Counted from the stretch's first letter, positions 12,639-25,575 are shown. The stretch is 64,000 bases of DNA from Strongyloides papillosus (GCA_005656395.1 SRSI01000070.1:1-64000); one strand, 5' to 3'. Notes: a model not told the origin generated them from the sequence alone. A program made the numbers and translations.

Positions 12639-13081
12639 ATGATGCAACTATATTTCTTCTCGTTTTTTATCTTAATATTAGCTAATTCAGTAGTTCCTTT
12701 TTTATTATGTCATAATAATTGCTATTCATTCGAAAATAATAAAAAACATCCAGAACATTGGTGTGATAAATTTAACCTTCCAGTTTCGGGGAGATGCCAA
12801 ACAACCAGTACAGAAGGGTGTATTAAAGGACATATTGAAATAAGTGATAAGGTTATTTACTTCCAGACATGTAAAAACAAAAGTCCAGTAAACTTTGGGT
12901 TTAGTGTAGATGGAAATTGTACTGAGTATTCAAATAGTGGAGAGGATAATGTTTTGTATTTTCCAATTAAAGTGAGTCTTAAATATTTAGTTTTGTAAAT
13001 ATTTTATAGAATGCCACGAGAGCAAGTATGAAATTCCGGGCATGCAAATGTTTCTCCAACTTGTGCAATTCAGAAAACTAA
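12639..13081 (+). CDS. Small secreted cysteine-rich protein (ET-module/Ly6-like)
   Basis: Exons 12639-12971 and 13010-13081 with a 38-bp intron (GTGAGT...TTATAG) give 134 residues. It begins with a signal peptide (MMQLYFFSFFILILANSVVP). About ten cysteines follow, and the protein ends CKCFSNLCN, the pattern of nematode ET-module and three-finger (Ly6) domains. I see no GPI or membrane segment after the domain, so it is probably secreted. The second exon is too short to be noticed as a frame on its own, but it supplies the closing cysteines. Start could also be the second Met (12642). It is convergent with the minus-strand gene at 13440-13872. Family assignment rests on the cysteine pattern only. 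Confidence 0.7.
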
Positions 13082-13439
13082 AATACGAAGATAGGAATGT
13101 AACAAAAAATTCATTACTCTATTAAAAGTACATTTTATAATTTCTAATAATTACTATAAGATTATTTTTTTATCATCATTATTAAAAGACTAGATTTTAA
13201 TTAAAGTTTCGAAAGAACTTCCAGATATGACAACTTTTTATACAAATGTCAATATTCGTTATAAGTTATTCTAAGTAACAAAGCACTTGACACTTCAATA
13301 TAATAAGTATTTAAAAGAATAAGTAAAAAAATGTCATTTATAATTTTATAAAATTATACATACAATGTTCTTTGTTATATATGTTTGTATATTATTGAAA
13401 GTTAAAATTAGTATTATTTATGGTTATACATAGAAGCAA
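13082..13439. other. Intergenic between convergent genes
   Basis: AT-rich 3' regions of two converging genes. No further gene or structure was recognised. Confidence 0.6.
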
Positions 13440-13872
13440 TTAATATATTTTCTCTTCTCGCGGTGGTACTTTAACACTTGTGTAATTTTGATGAGGTAAT
13501 GTATTAATACTAGAAACACCGTTTAAAACAACATGTCCATCCACATAATGTGCTTGGTCAAATGATCTTTTAGCATATCTACAAACATAACAAGCAACTA
13601 TAGATGAACAACATAACAATACCACCATGAATGATGTTAACATAATATACATAAGAAGTTTTGGATCAAAGAAGGAGCAGACAAAAAATTGCCCATCAAC
13701 CCCATTACATCGGTTTACAGGAATGCATTGAAAATCACCACATTTCTGGTGACCTAAAATGTTTAAATAGATTATAAAAACAATAATACTTACAGTTATC
13801 AAGTGTATCATGGCAGAAACCATCAAAATAGGATGCTTTTGTAGCGTTATTTGTTACATTAATACCAATCAT
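13440..13872 (-). CDS. Small single-pass membrane protein, cysteine-rich ectodomain
   Basis: Exons 13872-13794 and 13753-13440 (minus strand), with a 40-bp intron (GTAAGT...TTTTAG), give 130 residues. The N-terminal 55 residues hold two N-glycosylation sites (NVT, NAT) and seven or eight cysteines (FCHDTLDNCHQKCGDFQC...). Then come one membrane helix (about residues 58-80, LLMYIMLTSFMVVLLCC) and a 50-residue tail ending KVPPREEKIY. No signal peptide precedes the glycosylation sites, so a type III topology is predicted, or an upstream exon is missing. A signal-peptide-like exon with a strong GTAAGTATG donor lies at 14321-14262, but I could not join it in phase. The family is not recognised. 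Confidence 0.65.
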
Positions 13873-14860
13873 ATTGATGCTTTATTAAAAATTAGTCAAA
13901 AATAATTGTATGATAATAAAATATAATTATAAATGTTATTTCTAAAAATTTTTATCGTATTAAATTAATTCTTATAGTTTCTATAAATAGAAAAAAGAAA
14001 AAATATTATTATGTTAATGTAGATATACACTAACTTTTCTAAAACAAGATACATCTTTCTTTTTTAATCAGCAAGATGTTTAGTAAAAAGTTTTATTAAA
14101 ATTAATTGTCACATGAAAATTTTATTAATTATAAACAAAAATAATTTGTTTGTGTCTTTTTTATCAAAAATATACTTATTTACATAAATATAAGGCAAAG
14201 TAATAATGTTAAGATAATAAAAGTAAAAATAATAAATTAATTTATCATACTTACCACAAAAGGTTAGAAAAACCATAAAAAAAGGTTTTCCAAAAATATA
14301 GAAAGACATAATTTTAAACATACTTCAAATATTCTTATTAAACTGATTTTATTTGAAAAGTTTAACAACACTTGACAGTTTAGATGGGTGTGCAAGAACG
14401 ACAAAACCTAAGTAAATTAAAAATAATATATCTATCAAAGTTAATGAATCAAGATACAACACAAAAAATAAGTTTTTTAAAATAACAATATATAATGAAA
14501 GCATCATTGATAATAATCATGTTTTACATATTCACAAGGATTCAGTAGATAGTTATTGAATTTTACATATATCTCACCAACCGGTAACTATTATATTCTT
14601 TGTCGAAAATTACAATAACTTTTTGTTTATTTGTTTCATTTACCCGTATTGCATTAATTTTTTATATCATTTGAAAGTCTTTAATTTAATTTAAGTTATA
14701 AAATAGTTTAATATGAATATTGTGGTGTTATAAATGAAGATTCTTTATGTGTAAAACTAATCATTCGTAACAAAATAATTTATTTATTCAATTATCATAT
14801 CGTTTCCATTATAAACCGCTCTTACAAAAAATTATATAATTTATTAGTGTGAATGAATGG
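13873..14860. other. Mostly non-coding, one orphan exon-like segment
   Basis: AT-rich. On the minus strand, 14321-14262 encodes MFKIMSFYIFGKPFF and a hydrophobic continuation, ended by a strong donor GTAAGTATG. It looks like a first exon, but no downstream acceptor gives an open frame. Otherwise nothing was recognised. Confidence 0.4.
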
Positions 14861-15041
14861 ATGTTGAAAGAAGAATCAGTTAAATTAGATTGGATAAATT
14901 CGGAATCAGACAATGCATTATCATCCTGACCTCTCCTTGGTTGGCGAAGGCCCTCTTCCTAGAAATAAAACATCTCTTTGGAAGACTTCACTTCTTGATG
15001 AACCCTCCAAGGAAAAGTCCATAAGCGAACGGATAAACTAA
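14861..15041 (+). CDS. Possible short gene, 42-49 residues
   Basis: A GC-richer island in AT-rich DNA. One frame runs ATG 14913 to TAA 15039-15041 (42 residues) with a well-mixed composition: MHYHPDLSLVGEGPLPRN, then SLWKTSLLDEPSKEKS. An acceptor-like AATCAG (14904-14909) sits just before it. A 31-bp GT-AG intron (14879-14909) could join an upstream MLKEES in phase for 49 residues, though that is shorter than any other intron accepted here. I see no signal peptide or membrane segment. It may be a real small gene, the last exon of a larger one, or a conserved non-coding element. The product is unknown. Confidence 0.4.
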
Positions 15042-16497
15042 TGTGGTCATCATCTTCCGTTAAAGTAACTGATACAAAAAATTACGTTCTATTTTATACT
15101 ATTTTCAATCTTAGTTGGGTTATCGATCATTCCTATATGATAAGCGAGAGACATTTACAAACTAATGTAATATACATAAAAACTATATATCATATATTTC
15201 AGAGTAACTTTAAAATAATTCTAATGATATTAAATAGAAAAGTAATTCATTATCAAACTATAGATGTTAATGACTATTAAAAAAGAAATTTTACTATCAA
15301 TATAATATAACTACAAAATACAAATACTACAAAGAACAACTAGAATAAAATTTTAACTTTCATTTATTAACAATAAAAGAATTTCGCAATGGTGAAACTT
15401 ATAAAAATCTAAAAATATTTAGTCGTTTTTTGATTACATCAAATAGGTGTTATTTTATAAAAATAATCTACATACAATTGACGTTTCAATACAATGTTTT
15501 TTATTGTACTTCAATATTGAGTCATACCGACGATACTTCAATCAAAAGAAAAATATAATAAACAATATATTTTAAAATAATCACAAAACATGATATTTAA
15601 ATCATTATTTAACAAAACCAAAATTAATTATAAAATATTAAAATGCACATCAAGCATGTCATCATAAATAAAAACAGAACATAACTACAAGTTTTAATAA
15701 AATAAAAACAGTTGCTAAGCTCTATCAGGTAAAAGTAATAGAAAATTTTTATCATCACTGTATAAAAAAGACTTAACTCTATTTTATTTATCATAACAAT
15801 CATTAATCTCATCAGTATCTTTAATACACTTTTACACATTAAATTATTATCTTTTGTTTGAATTTAAAATAAATTTGTACTTCCTCAATGTAAATAAGTT
15901 TTTATGGTATTAAATATCATTATATACATCTAACATAATTCTTTTATTCAAATTTTCTTTATTTTACTTGAAAATTAAATAATCATGTTTTTTCATCTGG
16001 AAATACTTCGTAAATGAAAACTTTTTTATTTGTATTTGACGTTTCTTACAGTAATACATTTGCGTGTTTATAACCACAAATTTTGTTATCGAAGAAATAT
16101 CTAAGTTTAGAAATTTTTGATGGATTTTTGTTGTACATCGGTATAATATAAAAAAATTTGAATATAAATCACATGAAATTTAAATGATAGATACAAAATT
16201 TAGTTATAAAAACAGCATAAATAAGGTGGTTTTTTCTACTTATTGGGTTCATTTTTTATTTAATAAAAGTTTAAAATTAATTGTGTTTTTGATTTGTTTT
16301 GGCATTACAATTTTACAATGAGTAAAATTTATTTTTTTCATATGTTTGCTGTGTTTGTTTAATCACCATCAAAATGTATTTAAATATGTGTTGGAAAAGT
16401 GATGCCTAACAATTTAAATTATTTTATCTCTCAAAGTCATTGCTGCATATTTCTTTCGATGACTTCTTCTTAATTTTATTTCTAATTTGTCTCAATA
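15042..16497. other. Intergenic, AT-rich
   Basis: No gene supported. The 71-codon minus frame at 15624-15839 is hydrophobic low-complexity AT sequence. The last few hundred bases should hold the promoter of the cap methyltransferase. Confidence 0.55.
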
Positions 16498-17640
16498 ATG
16501 CTTAATTACAACCATGCTTTCATTCTTGAAAGATACCAAAATCAACTGGAAAACCTCTTCAATAAAAGATACGTCTTCGACATGGAAATCAACACCACCA
16601 ACATAGATTTCAAAAAATTGAATGAAATAAAAGATAACCTCAACGAGGTCAAAAAAGTACAAAAGATTACCAAAGTGTAAAGTTATCAAATAAGGATTGG
16701 AGAAGTTACACAAAGTTTATGCATATGATGTCAAATACCATTCATTCCATCAAAAATAGGTACAATGTCACTTTTTGTACGCAGGCTTATTTAAAGTGTC
16801 GGGAGCTTCTCTTCCTTTCACATGATTGGTTTTTTCAAAAATATAAAACTAGTACAAAGATCAGAATTTTACATTTGTGCGAAGCTCCGGGAGCTTTTGT
16901 GTATGCTGTACATGATTTTTATCAATTACCAACATGTGGAAAAGAGTAATTCATATTTTGAGTGGATAATGAATAGTTTGAATCCATTTATCAAGGAAAA
17001 CGAATTGTCTGCATTCAAAGATGAAGCTGGTTTAATGGAAAAATTTAATGAAAATATGTTTTATGGTAGTGATAACACGGGAGATATTTTAAACTTTACA
17101 GGGGAGGACATAAAAAACCTAATTATAGGTGGTAAATATGATTTTATAACAGCGGATGGAAGTATTAATAGTATAGAATGTCAGGGGAGACAAGAACTAA
17201 ATGTTTTACCGTTAATTGAGAAAGAGATATTAATTGCTCTTGAAACATTAAATGCAGGTGGTATGTTTATTGTTAAGATGTATACATTTTTTGAACAAGA
17301 AACACAAGTATTGGTAACAAAACTTTGTCAGATGTTTGAAAAAATACAAGTTGTGAAGCCTAGTTGTTCGAAAGCAAGTAATTCTGAAGTATACTTAATT
17401 TGTCAGAATTTTTATGGATCAGAAATGTTTGTTGAGAGGGAAAAAGTTATTTGTAATATTGTTAGATGTTCTGAGATTTTTGCTAATTATCAGATAGAGG
17501 CTATTCAAATTAATAAGGATGCTTATGATAGTGATTTACTTAAATCACCTATTGCAAAATCAACTATAAATTTAATCAAATCTGAAGCAATAAATGAATA
17601 TTGTCAGAAAATAATGATACCAATATCGCATAAAACTTGA
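16498..17640 (+). CDS. CMTR2-like cap 2'-O-methyltransferase, frameshifted
   Basis: Homologue of the FtsJ-fold enzyme that methylates the second transcribed nucleotide of capped mRNA. Exon 1 is 16498-16656; a 38-bp intron follows (16657-16694); exon 2 starts at 16695 (DWRSYTKF...). Motifs: TFCTQAYLKC, the SAM loop LHLCEAPGAF, WIMNSLNPF, SDNTGDIL, FITADGS with the catalytic Asp, FIVKMYTFFE with the Lys, and KASNSEVYLIC with the Glu. Around 16930-16945 the frame must move by +1, because otherwise TAA stops it after TCGKE. A 37- or 46-bp GT-AG intron could restore frame, but it would delete the helix after CEAPGAF that the family keeps. The protein ends shortly after the methyltransferase fold (about 370 residues against roughly 770 in the human enzyme), without the second half. 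It is a pseudogene, an assembly error, or a short divergent form. Confidence 0.75.
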
Positions 17641-18290
17641 ATTTTACTATAAAATGTTAAATTAATACTCAATTTCCAAAAACTATCCAACTGTAGAACT
17701 CTTTTTTGGGAAGCCCAAATAGATATAGGGATTCAATTAGAATAGATAAAGAGTACAATTGATATTGCGGAGTTTACGACCCGACAACTCATCATGAGCT
17801 GGCGGGAGATACCGAACCGCGAGAATGCTAAATTTATTAAAACTTTCTTCACCATTCGCGAAATGACAGGGACCTGTACTTATTATTTATAAATATTTTA
17901 ATTTTTTAATAAATGTTCAAATGACAATAAATAAAATAAAATTTCTAAATATATTTTTTATTATTTAAAATAACACCAAAAATAAATGGTAAGAATAAAT
18001 ACGTAAAGAAACTTTATTTTATAGAATTTCCTCGGAATATTTTACAACAGAGAAAAATGATTCAATCTAAAATTTATTTTTTAAAAATAATTTGCATTTA
18101 AAAAAATTTAGAGATATTGTTGTCGAAATTTTGCATTAATTAATTAATTGCAATAAATGGAAATTACAAGAGACTTTTAATTCGGTCTTGTGACGAAAAT
18201 GTAGAATGCAGTTTATTGCTATTTTAAAAGCCTTCATAAAAAATTTTTGATCACTTCATTTATCTAATTTATACACAATTATTTCTAGAA
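17641..18290. other. Intergenic with a CpG-rich island
   Basis: Most is AT-rich. The segment 17755-17877 stands out with many CpGs (gcgg, ccgac, ggcggg, ccgaaccgcg, ttcgcg) and is open on both strands. The + frame runs for about 48 codons to a TAA at 17890 (includes MSWREIPNRENAKF). The minus frame is of similar length and ends at 17737 (includes VRYLPPAHDELSGRK). I recognise neither product and no known RNA. The 3' part is the presumed BUD13 promoter, with a TTTCTAG acceptor just before its ATG. Confidence 0.45.
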
Positions 18291-18928
<638 letters not shown>

Positions 18929-19397
18929 ATTCCAATTTTTCCTTAAATAATAAACTCCATCTGATTACAAATTACGTCAGTGGAGATTTTATACGCGCTT
19001 TGCGATGATAATAGGTAAACATATGTATTGGAAAATAACTTGAAATAACGCATCATCTTGGTGAAATGATGTCAAAAACTAAATTGCCACTGTTGCTAAT
19101 TTTTCTCAAACTTGAATATTAATAAAAATAAGCTCCCAAAGATTATTTTTTTCATAAAGTTAAAAACAATTAGCTGTACTTATAGCATTTATAATACAAA
19201 ACAACCTAACTTTATTATGTAAACTTTTTTTCAATTAAATTCCTTCCTTTTCCTGTAAATAAATTGTAGTTTACTTAATAAAATTACTTTTCTCATTAAA
19301 TTTCTTTTAAAAAAACTAATTTTAAAACATTTATTTATATGTATATATAAGGATTATGAATTACAATTGATTTACACATTTTGTCAACAAGAATATA
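18929..19397. other. Intergenic between convergent BUD13 and globin genes
   Basis: 3' regions of both genes. A slightly GC-richer patch (18965-19020, tacgcgctttgcgatgat) has C-box-like and D-box-like words on the minus strand, but not enough for a snoRNA call. Confidence 0.5.
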
Positions 19398-22300
19398 TCA
19401 AATATCATTAGATAATAAACAATTTTGCATTGGACGATAAAGATCCTCCCCCATACTTCTCTTCATTAAATTATTATACTTTTCTTTATCATACCCACGC
19501 TCTGAATGACTTGAGTGATTATTATCTTTAGATGACCTGACTATTGGTCTTTGAATTTCCTTTGTTGGATCAACAGAATTATAAATAATGTTTCGTGAGG
19601 GTATCTCTGATAACTGGAGATCGGATAAGGTTAGTTTTCTATTATCTACACTATAAGCATGCCCAAAAGCATATGGATTCTTCGCTGAACGCACCGAGAA
19701 ATAGTGCGAAGAGTCATACTCATCTGTTGAATCACTATTTCCCCTGAAAAATATTTTTCTCCTATTATTACTCATATTTGGTGATACAGAGTGACCGGAA
19801 TAATGTGGCGCCATTTGGTAGGAAGTTTGATTTAGGGATTCTGACGAAAATGACAAGCTATCGTTGTTTTGTAAACTTAGGTGTTGAGTTTTCATTGGAC
19901 ATTCTAATTGAGTATAAGGACCAGGTACAGAATGTTTAGGTTTTTCTCTCGTATCATTACTTTGATTATTACTTCCATAAGCTAAATAATTACATTTTTG
20001 TTCAAAACCTGCTCTTAATTGATCTACTAAACAAGCCGCTAATACTACCCACGCCTGGCCCGCTCCTGGCAAATCACGTACCGCTTCTTGAGTCAAAACA
20101 ACATCTATTATCATCTCACCAAACTTCTCCCAGTAGTGTCCTGTTATACCGTATGGTCTAAATGGTGCATGTGCTGCACCAACCCTTCTAGGATCACAAG
20201 ATGAACCAGTATCTGTTCTCTTACTATCTTCATTATCGAGATTCTTTATTACAACATCTATCATCTTCACAGTAACCCTGGCATGATCACGAATCGTTGA
20301 ACATTCATTCCGTGACATAACAGAAAGAAACGCTCTTGTAGCAAACATATCTTTAATTGAGGGAATTATTCTTATAAGCCTATCAAATACCTAAAAAACC
20401 TAGAATTAATAAAATTTGTAATACTAACTTCTTCAAATACATTCTCTACACGTTTTCCACCATTCTTCGTCTGGAGCCTATGCCAAGTGAAACGTAAAGA
20501 CCTCTTCTGAAGTCTATTAAGTTTTGTGTCATAATTGTAATGAGTTGCTTTAACTAAAAATAAAAACATAAACAACTTTCATATGTTAAAACATACAATA
20601 TGATACATCATCACAAACGCTTGGCATAGATGAGGTCCTTCTCAACGCTAGATTACTACCTTCAATTCCACCATCAACAGACCGACCATTTTTTCTAAAT
20701 AAAATTTTTTATTATAATACGTTAAAAGTTTCAGTTATATGTTATTGTTAGTTTATGTTTTTTTTTAAAAATTGTAAGATAATTTTAAAAAATATTAATA
20801 CATGCAAGAATAAAATTTACAACTTTTTTATGTAAGTGAATTAAATATGTTGTGAACATCAATCTTCACCAACATTAACAAAAAATGGAAACAACAAAAA
20901 TAAAGATATAAGTAAATTTTTAAAAAGAATTCGTCTATCGTTATAATAAACATGCAACTTATTGGAGATGTATTAAAATTTTAAAATAGCAAACTAAAAA
21001 TGATAACAAACTTTTCGACACCGCATTCATTAGTTATTACCACACCAATGGTGGTGTTTTTTCGTTTTTTAGATGAATTGTCTTTTTCAATCATTGAAGA
21101 TCGATTTTTAGGTTTATTTACTATAGTTCCTTGAGAACCAGGTGAAGGTTTGTGAGTGCTTGTCTTTTTTACAGTATTGCGGTTTTTGGGTATGTTCGCA
21201 ACAACTGTAGACATGGTTTTGGATTTACTGAAAAGGAAAATATAGTACATTCACGAAAGGTGAAGCACATAAAAAATATATAAAAAAATATAATTACATA
21301 AAGGATAGCATATCATATTTAAGGAAGGAATATTTAATTAATTTATAGAAATATATTAATAATCATAGTAAAAATTATTATTTATGAAATTTAAATAAGT
21401 ATCCATTTATAATATGGAATATTAGATATAATAACTAATTGAAATGTACAAATATTATGACCATATTCTAACAGTAAAAACTATAAACTACATTTCGTCA
21501 ATCTCCCACTATAAAAAAGGTATACAAGTTTTTAACGTATTTCAAGCGGATATCATTAAAAAAATACGGCACATTAATTGTTTTGATACAATCACAATAA
21601 TCCATAAGAAGTGTTAAAAGAAAAGATGTTTATCATTAAAAAATTTAGCATATATTCTTTGGAGACAATAACATCTATATAAGGGGTATTTTCTAAATAT
21701 TTGCAGTGATAAGATGAATTACAATTAGAAAAAGTTAATTTGTCATTAAGTAATTTCCGAAATTTATTTATATAATTGGAAAAAGATAATGAAACTAGGA
21801 ATGAAGAAAGGAGATGTATAAAGTGAATTTCTATGATATAAGGGAATGTAATTTTACTGAATTCATTCATAATCATGATAACATGAAAAAATTATCTATT
21901 AAAATTATGTAAATCCAAAAAAATTACTTAAAATTTAGGAAAATTAAAAAAAATAAGAAAATATTTATGGTTATTATTATAACACTTTAACGTGTATGCA
22001 GAAAATAATGTTATATGAAAATTGGAACAATATTTAATAAATTTAATAGATAAATATAAAATCAAGTAAATAAAAATATGTTTTCCTATAAAACATTTGC
22101 AATATTTTAATAATTTATGTTTTGTACATCACTACGTTTAGAAACCAATTTATGAGAAAATTAAATTAGACAACAAAAGAATTAGAGAAATATACTTTTG
22201 ACAGAATAATTTTTGTGCAAAAATTACAACTTAACTCCCGGTATCAAAAACTGATATCTCAGAATAGATGTCTAAACAGTAAACAGTCTAGCAGATAAAC

Positions 22301-22798
22301 TTTTGTATAATTATCACAAAAATTCCTTAGAAATTTTTAAAACAACTAAAAACATTCCAAGATTTTATCATAATAAATAAAAAGAGAGACAACAAATTTG
22401 AATTTGTTTTTGAACATATCAAAATAAGGAGATATTTACTATACATTAATGGTATGCTAAAAAATACTACAACAATATTTGTATAAATATTTTAAATTGA
22501 TTTATATTTAACCGGAATTAACATTTTTATTTTATCAAGCGTATTAAATTTATAAACAAACAAACCTTTTTTTTGAGGAACGATTTCTGGTAATCCCTTC
22601 TGCATTCTTGGATGGCCGTCTCAGTTTGAGGGTATTGTCATAATCTGATGCGTTATCTTCCACCTCAGATTGGGCATTCCTTTCGTTGCCGTCCCGTACC
22701 CCACCTTCCTTTTCATTTTTGGCTTTTTCCGCTGCCTGAGCTGCCTCCAATTCATGGAGGAGGCGTCGACCACGTACGATTTTTGAGATCAGAAACAT
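19398..22798 (-). CDS. Globin with long N- and C-terminal extensions
   Basis: Minus-strand exons 22798-22566, 21227-21012, 20694-20597, 20553-20429 and 20390-19398 join in phase for about 554 residues. The first 190 residues are basic, Ser/Thr/Asn-rich and probably disordered (KKRKNTTIGVV, RRTSSMPSVCDD). The globin fold starts near 195 (QKRSLRFTWHRLQ), continues through VFDRLIRIIPSIKDMF, has a candidate distal His in IRDHARV (about 259) and proximal His in AAHAPFRPYG (about 297), and ends with WVVLAACLVDQLRAGF. About 170 Ser/Asn-rich residues follow. The layout matches the nematode neural globin (glb) family, often sensory or redox proteins. The first exon is joined through a GTTTGT donor across 1,338 bp and is less certain; without it translation could start at 21214 (MSTVVANIPK, 472 residues). 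Confidence 0.8.
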
Positions 22799-23793
22799 CC
22801 GTCAACAAATATAAGATATATTATATATATTCTTTAAAAAGTATTTTCCTATGAAAATTTTATATCAATTTTTAAATAAATAATTAATATACGTAAAAAA
22901 ATCTGAAAATATAAAAATTGTGAGAACGACGTGTCTTTTATAAAAACCATATCAATATAATTTTTTTCAAACTTTAAGTGTACTTTTAATAACAATTTTT
23001 TAATTAAAGGTTACAAGTGAAAAGATGTATAGATGAATAACAATGAAATATATATACTTTTTGCACGTAATAAAATAATAAAATTTTTAAATAATAAAGT
23101 TACTTATCAACTCATTGTTAAAGTGGAAATCCTTTAAATATTATTGGATAATATATAAAAAAGTTTTTTTTTACAATTTAAAAATTATTTTGTTTTAATC
23201 AAATTTATGTTACAACATTATTTAGGGGCAATATTTAGCATATGAAGGTGTAGTGTAGTACTATATATTAAAATTAAGAAATGTTAATTTTTGGGTAATG
23301 CAAAATAAGATGTTTAAGGTTATCAAGTAGAAAATGTTCATAGAATATTCTAACATATTGTCTGATGTCATTTGAGGAATAAAAGTAAAAAAGTCTGTTA
23401 CTTCCAAACATTTTCTTAATAACAATTTGTGTACTTTTTCAAAAATTATGAAAAATTATATAGAAATTGAATAGTTAGATAAAAACATTTAGTATTCAAT
23501 TGTAATGATACAGAATAATTAAAAGGTCTCTAAAAATTGTATAAAAAATACAAATCGTTAAGTAGTTGTAAAATATTTAGATATGCTAATTAATTCTAAC
23601 ATACCATAAGACTAAAGTTATTTTTCTCTCTAATTTTAATAAATTTAAAAAGAACTTGGGATGGTCGAAAATTTTAATATTTATGTCTTAAGTTAGTTAG
23701 CAAGTAGTTTAAATATAATCCTAATAAAATATTTAAAAAAAAGTATTTTAAAACCTTTAAAAATTTTATCATAATTTTTTTGCTCCGTTAGCC

Positions 23794-23836
23794 AAACCTT
23801 TTAAGTAATATTTTATCTAAAAAATTTAAAAGGTTT
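23794..23836. repeat. 11-bp inverted repeat
   Basis: AAACCTTTTAA (23794-23804) and TTAAAAGGTTT (23826-23836) are perfect complements around a 21-base loop. A third near-copy (gccaagccttttaagg) follows around 23880. This could be the remnant of a small repeat family. Confidence 0.4.
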
Positions 23837-25550
23837 AACTAAACTTTGGTGATTACTTAGAAGCAGTATAATTGTTTTTGCCAAGCCTTTTAAGGAATAA
23901 AACTACTTTTGGAAATGTTAATTTAAGATCTATATAAAGTATAACGTTTCAACATTTTATTATACAAATTTTTAAAAATCATTATATTTTATTTTTCCAT
24001 AAGAATTTATAAGGTTCTTAGTATGGTGAGTAATAAAATAGAATTATTTATACCCTACAAAAGAGTGAACAAATTACCTTTGAGATAGGTAAGACTACAT
24101 AATATTTTCTTATAAATTGTTTTATTTTTAAATATTTAATAACTTTTTTCACTACATCAAATAATATATATTTTTAGAGCTTTATTATGATGAAAATATG
24201 TTTTATGCTTACTTTAAATAATCGTATTCTTGTTAATTATTGTAATGAATAAAAAGTATCATATATAAAAAATATGACGTTTTTTACAATATAATAAAAA
24301 ACTTTTATTAACTTGTTAAGCATTAAAATTTTAACATAATTATAATTAAGAAACATTAAATTAAGAGGAACAAAGTAGTAGAATCCTACTTATTGTTATC
24401 TCTTTGAAACAACTTCCAAGAATAATAGTAAAAAAATTTGTATCTAATTTATGTTAAGAAAAGAAAGCTAAAAAATTAATTATTTATAAAAGTAAAAAAA
24501 ATTATCGTCTTAAAGTTAACAAAATAACTTTATCACTTGAATTAATTTTTAAGACAAATAATATAAACATTTAAAAGTTAATGAATAAAAACTATCATGT
24601 TATTTGACATATCCTATATTAAGATATTTAGTTTAACTTTTATAAAATGATGTAATCCTTTTTTGAATATAAGAAATATGATATAAATAAAGAATACAAT
24701 TTTCTTAAAATAATTTATACTCCTCATCTATCAACTGCATATTTAACTAAAATTGCATGATAATTAAACTGTAATCATCTAATATCATGTAATAATTATA
24801 TTAAAAGACTCATTATAACTTTTTTAACATAGTATCAATGATTTATAGTAGGTAAATTGTTATTTTAAACATTATTTTTAAAAAAAATATATGCATTTTT
24901 TATGATGTATTTTTAAGGACCAATAGAAATATAGTTTCCTATAAAAATATCAATTAATATATATAGTTTAGAGGAATAATATTTTTCATAATTAAAATTT
25001 TACGATATAGTTAATTTATTATATTCTATACTTAAGTTTTGTTAAAATTAAAATGTTCCTAGTTATAGATAAATAACTCATTCTTAAAATTATTAAAAAA
25101 TAACAAAAAACAAAAAGTAAAATTGTACAATATCGTTTGTAGGTTAAAATGAAATTACAATGTCAACAGATTGCAAGGTATATTTAGGATTGAGAAATAA
25201 ATAAAATGAAAAACAGTAGAGTCTCAAACAGGTCATTTAAAAATTTGATTATACGTATTTATTGCTATGCTATGTTAATGAATATGTTTTATTCAAAAAA
25301 ACCAATGTTTTCCTCCTACAAAAATATATCTTTTTAATTTTATTAATAAATGTTTAATGAATTCAACATTAAAACTCTTTAATATTATTGTCACATTAAA
25401 TGCTTATCTAAAAATTTTTCAAGCCAATAAAAAATTTTCACTTATATTATTTAAATTAAACGTTTTACATATTTAAAAAAAATTTTGCTTTTTTTATATT
25501 TTGAATACATATAAAATACAAATTTAATGTATTAAGTATAAATATATAAA

Positions 25551-25569
25551 AATAAGTGATTCGCTTATT
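25551..25569 (+). promoter_or_regulatory. Hairpin directly upstream of a start codon
   Basis: AATAAGTG, loop ATT, CGCTTATT (one G-T pair) ends six bases before the ATG at 25576. A TATAAAA word lies a few bases upstream. It could influence transcription start or translation of the secreted protein, or be chance. Confidence 0.35.
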
Positions 25570-25575
25570 AAAAGT

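Larger units (their letters stand above)
22799..25575. other. Long AT-rich intergenic region
   Basis: About 2.8 kb upstream of both flanking genes, which are transcribed away from it. No exon, RNA gene or mobile element was recognised. The inverted repeat at 23794-23836 is listed separately, and a 21-codon ATG frame at 24023 is too short to support. Confidence 0.6.

Noticed and set aside
16834..16941. A 37- or 46-bp intron that would restore the CMTR2 frame
   Set aside because: GT-AG sites with suitable length exist, but they remove the residues right after CEAPGAF, a helix that the family keeps; the +1 shift fits the homology better.
18960..19080. C/D-box snoRNA on the minus strand
   Set aside because: Only an imperfect C box and one CTGA were found, with no terminal stem.
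21592..21876. 94-codon minus-strand frame
   Set aside because: It lies in the globin's long intron and has AT-driven composition, no splice logic and no recognisable motif.
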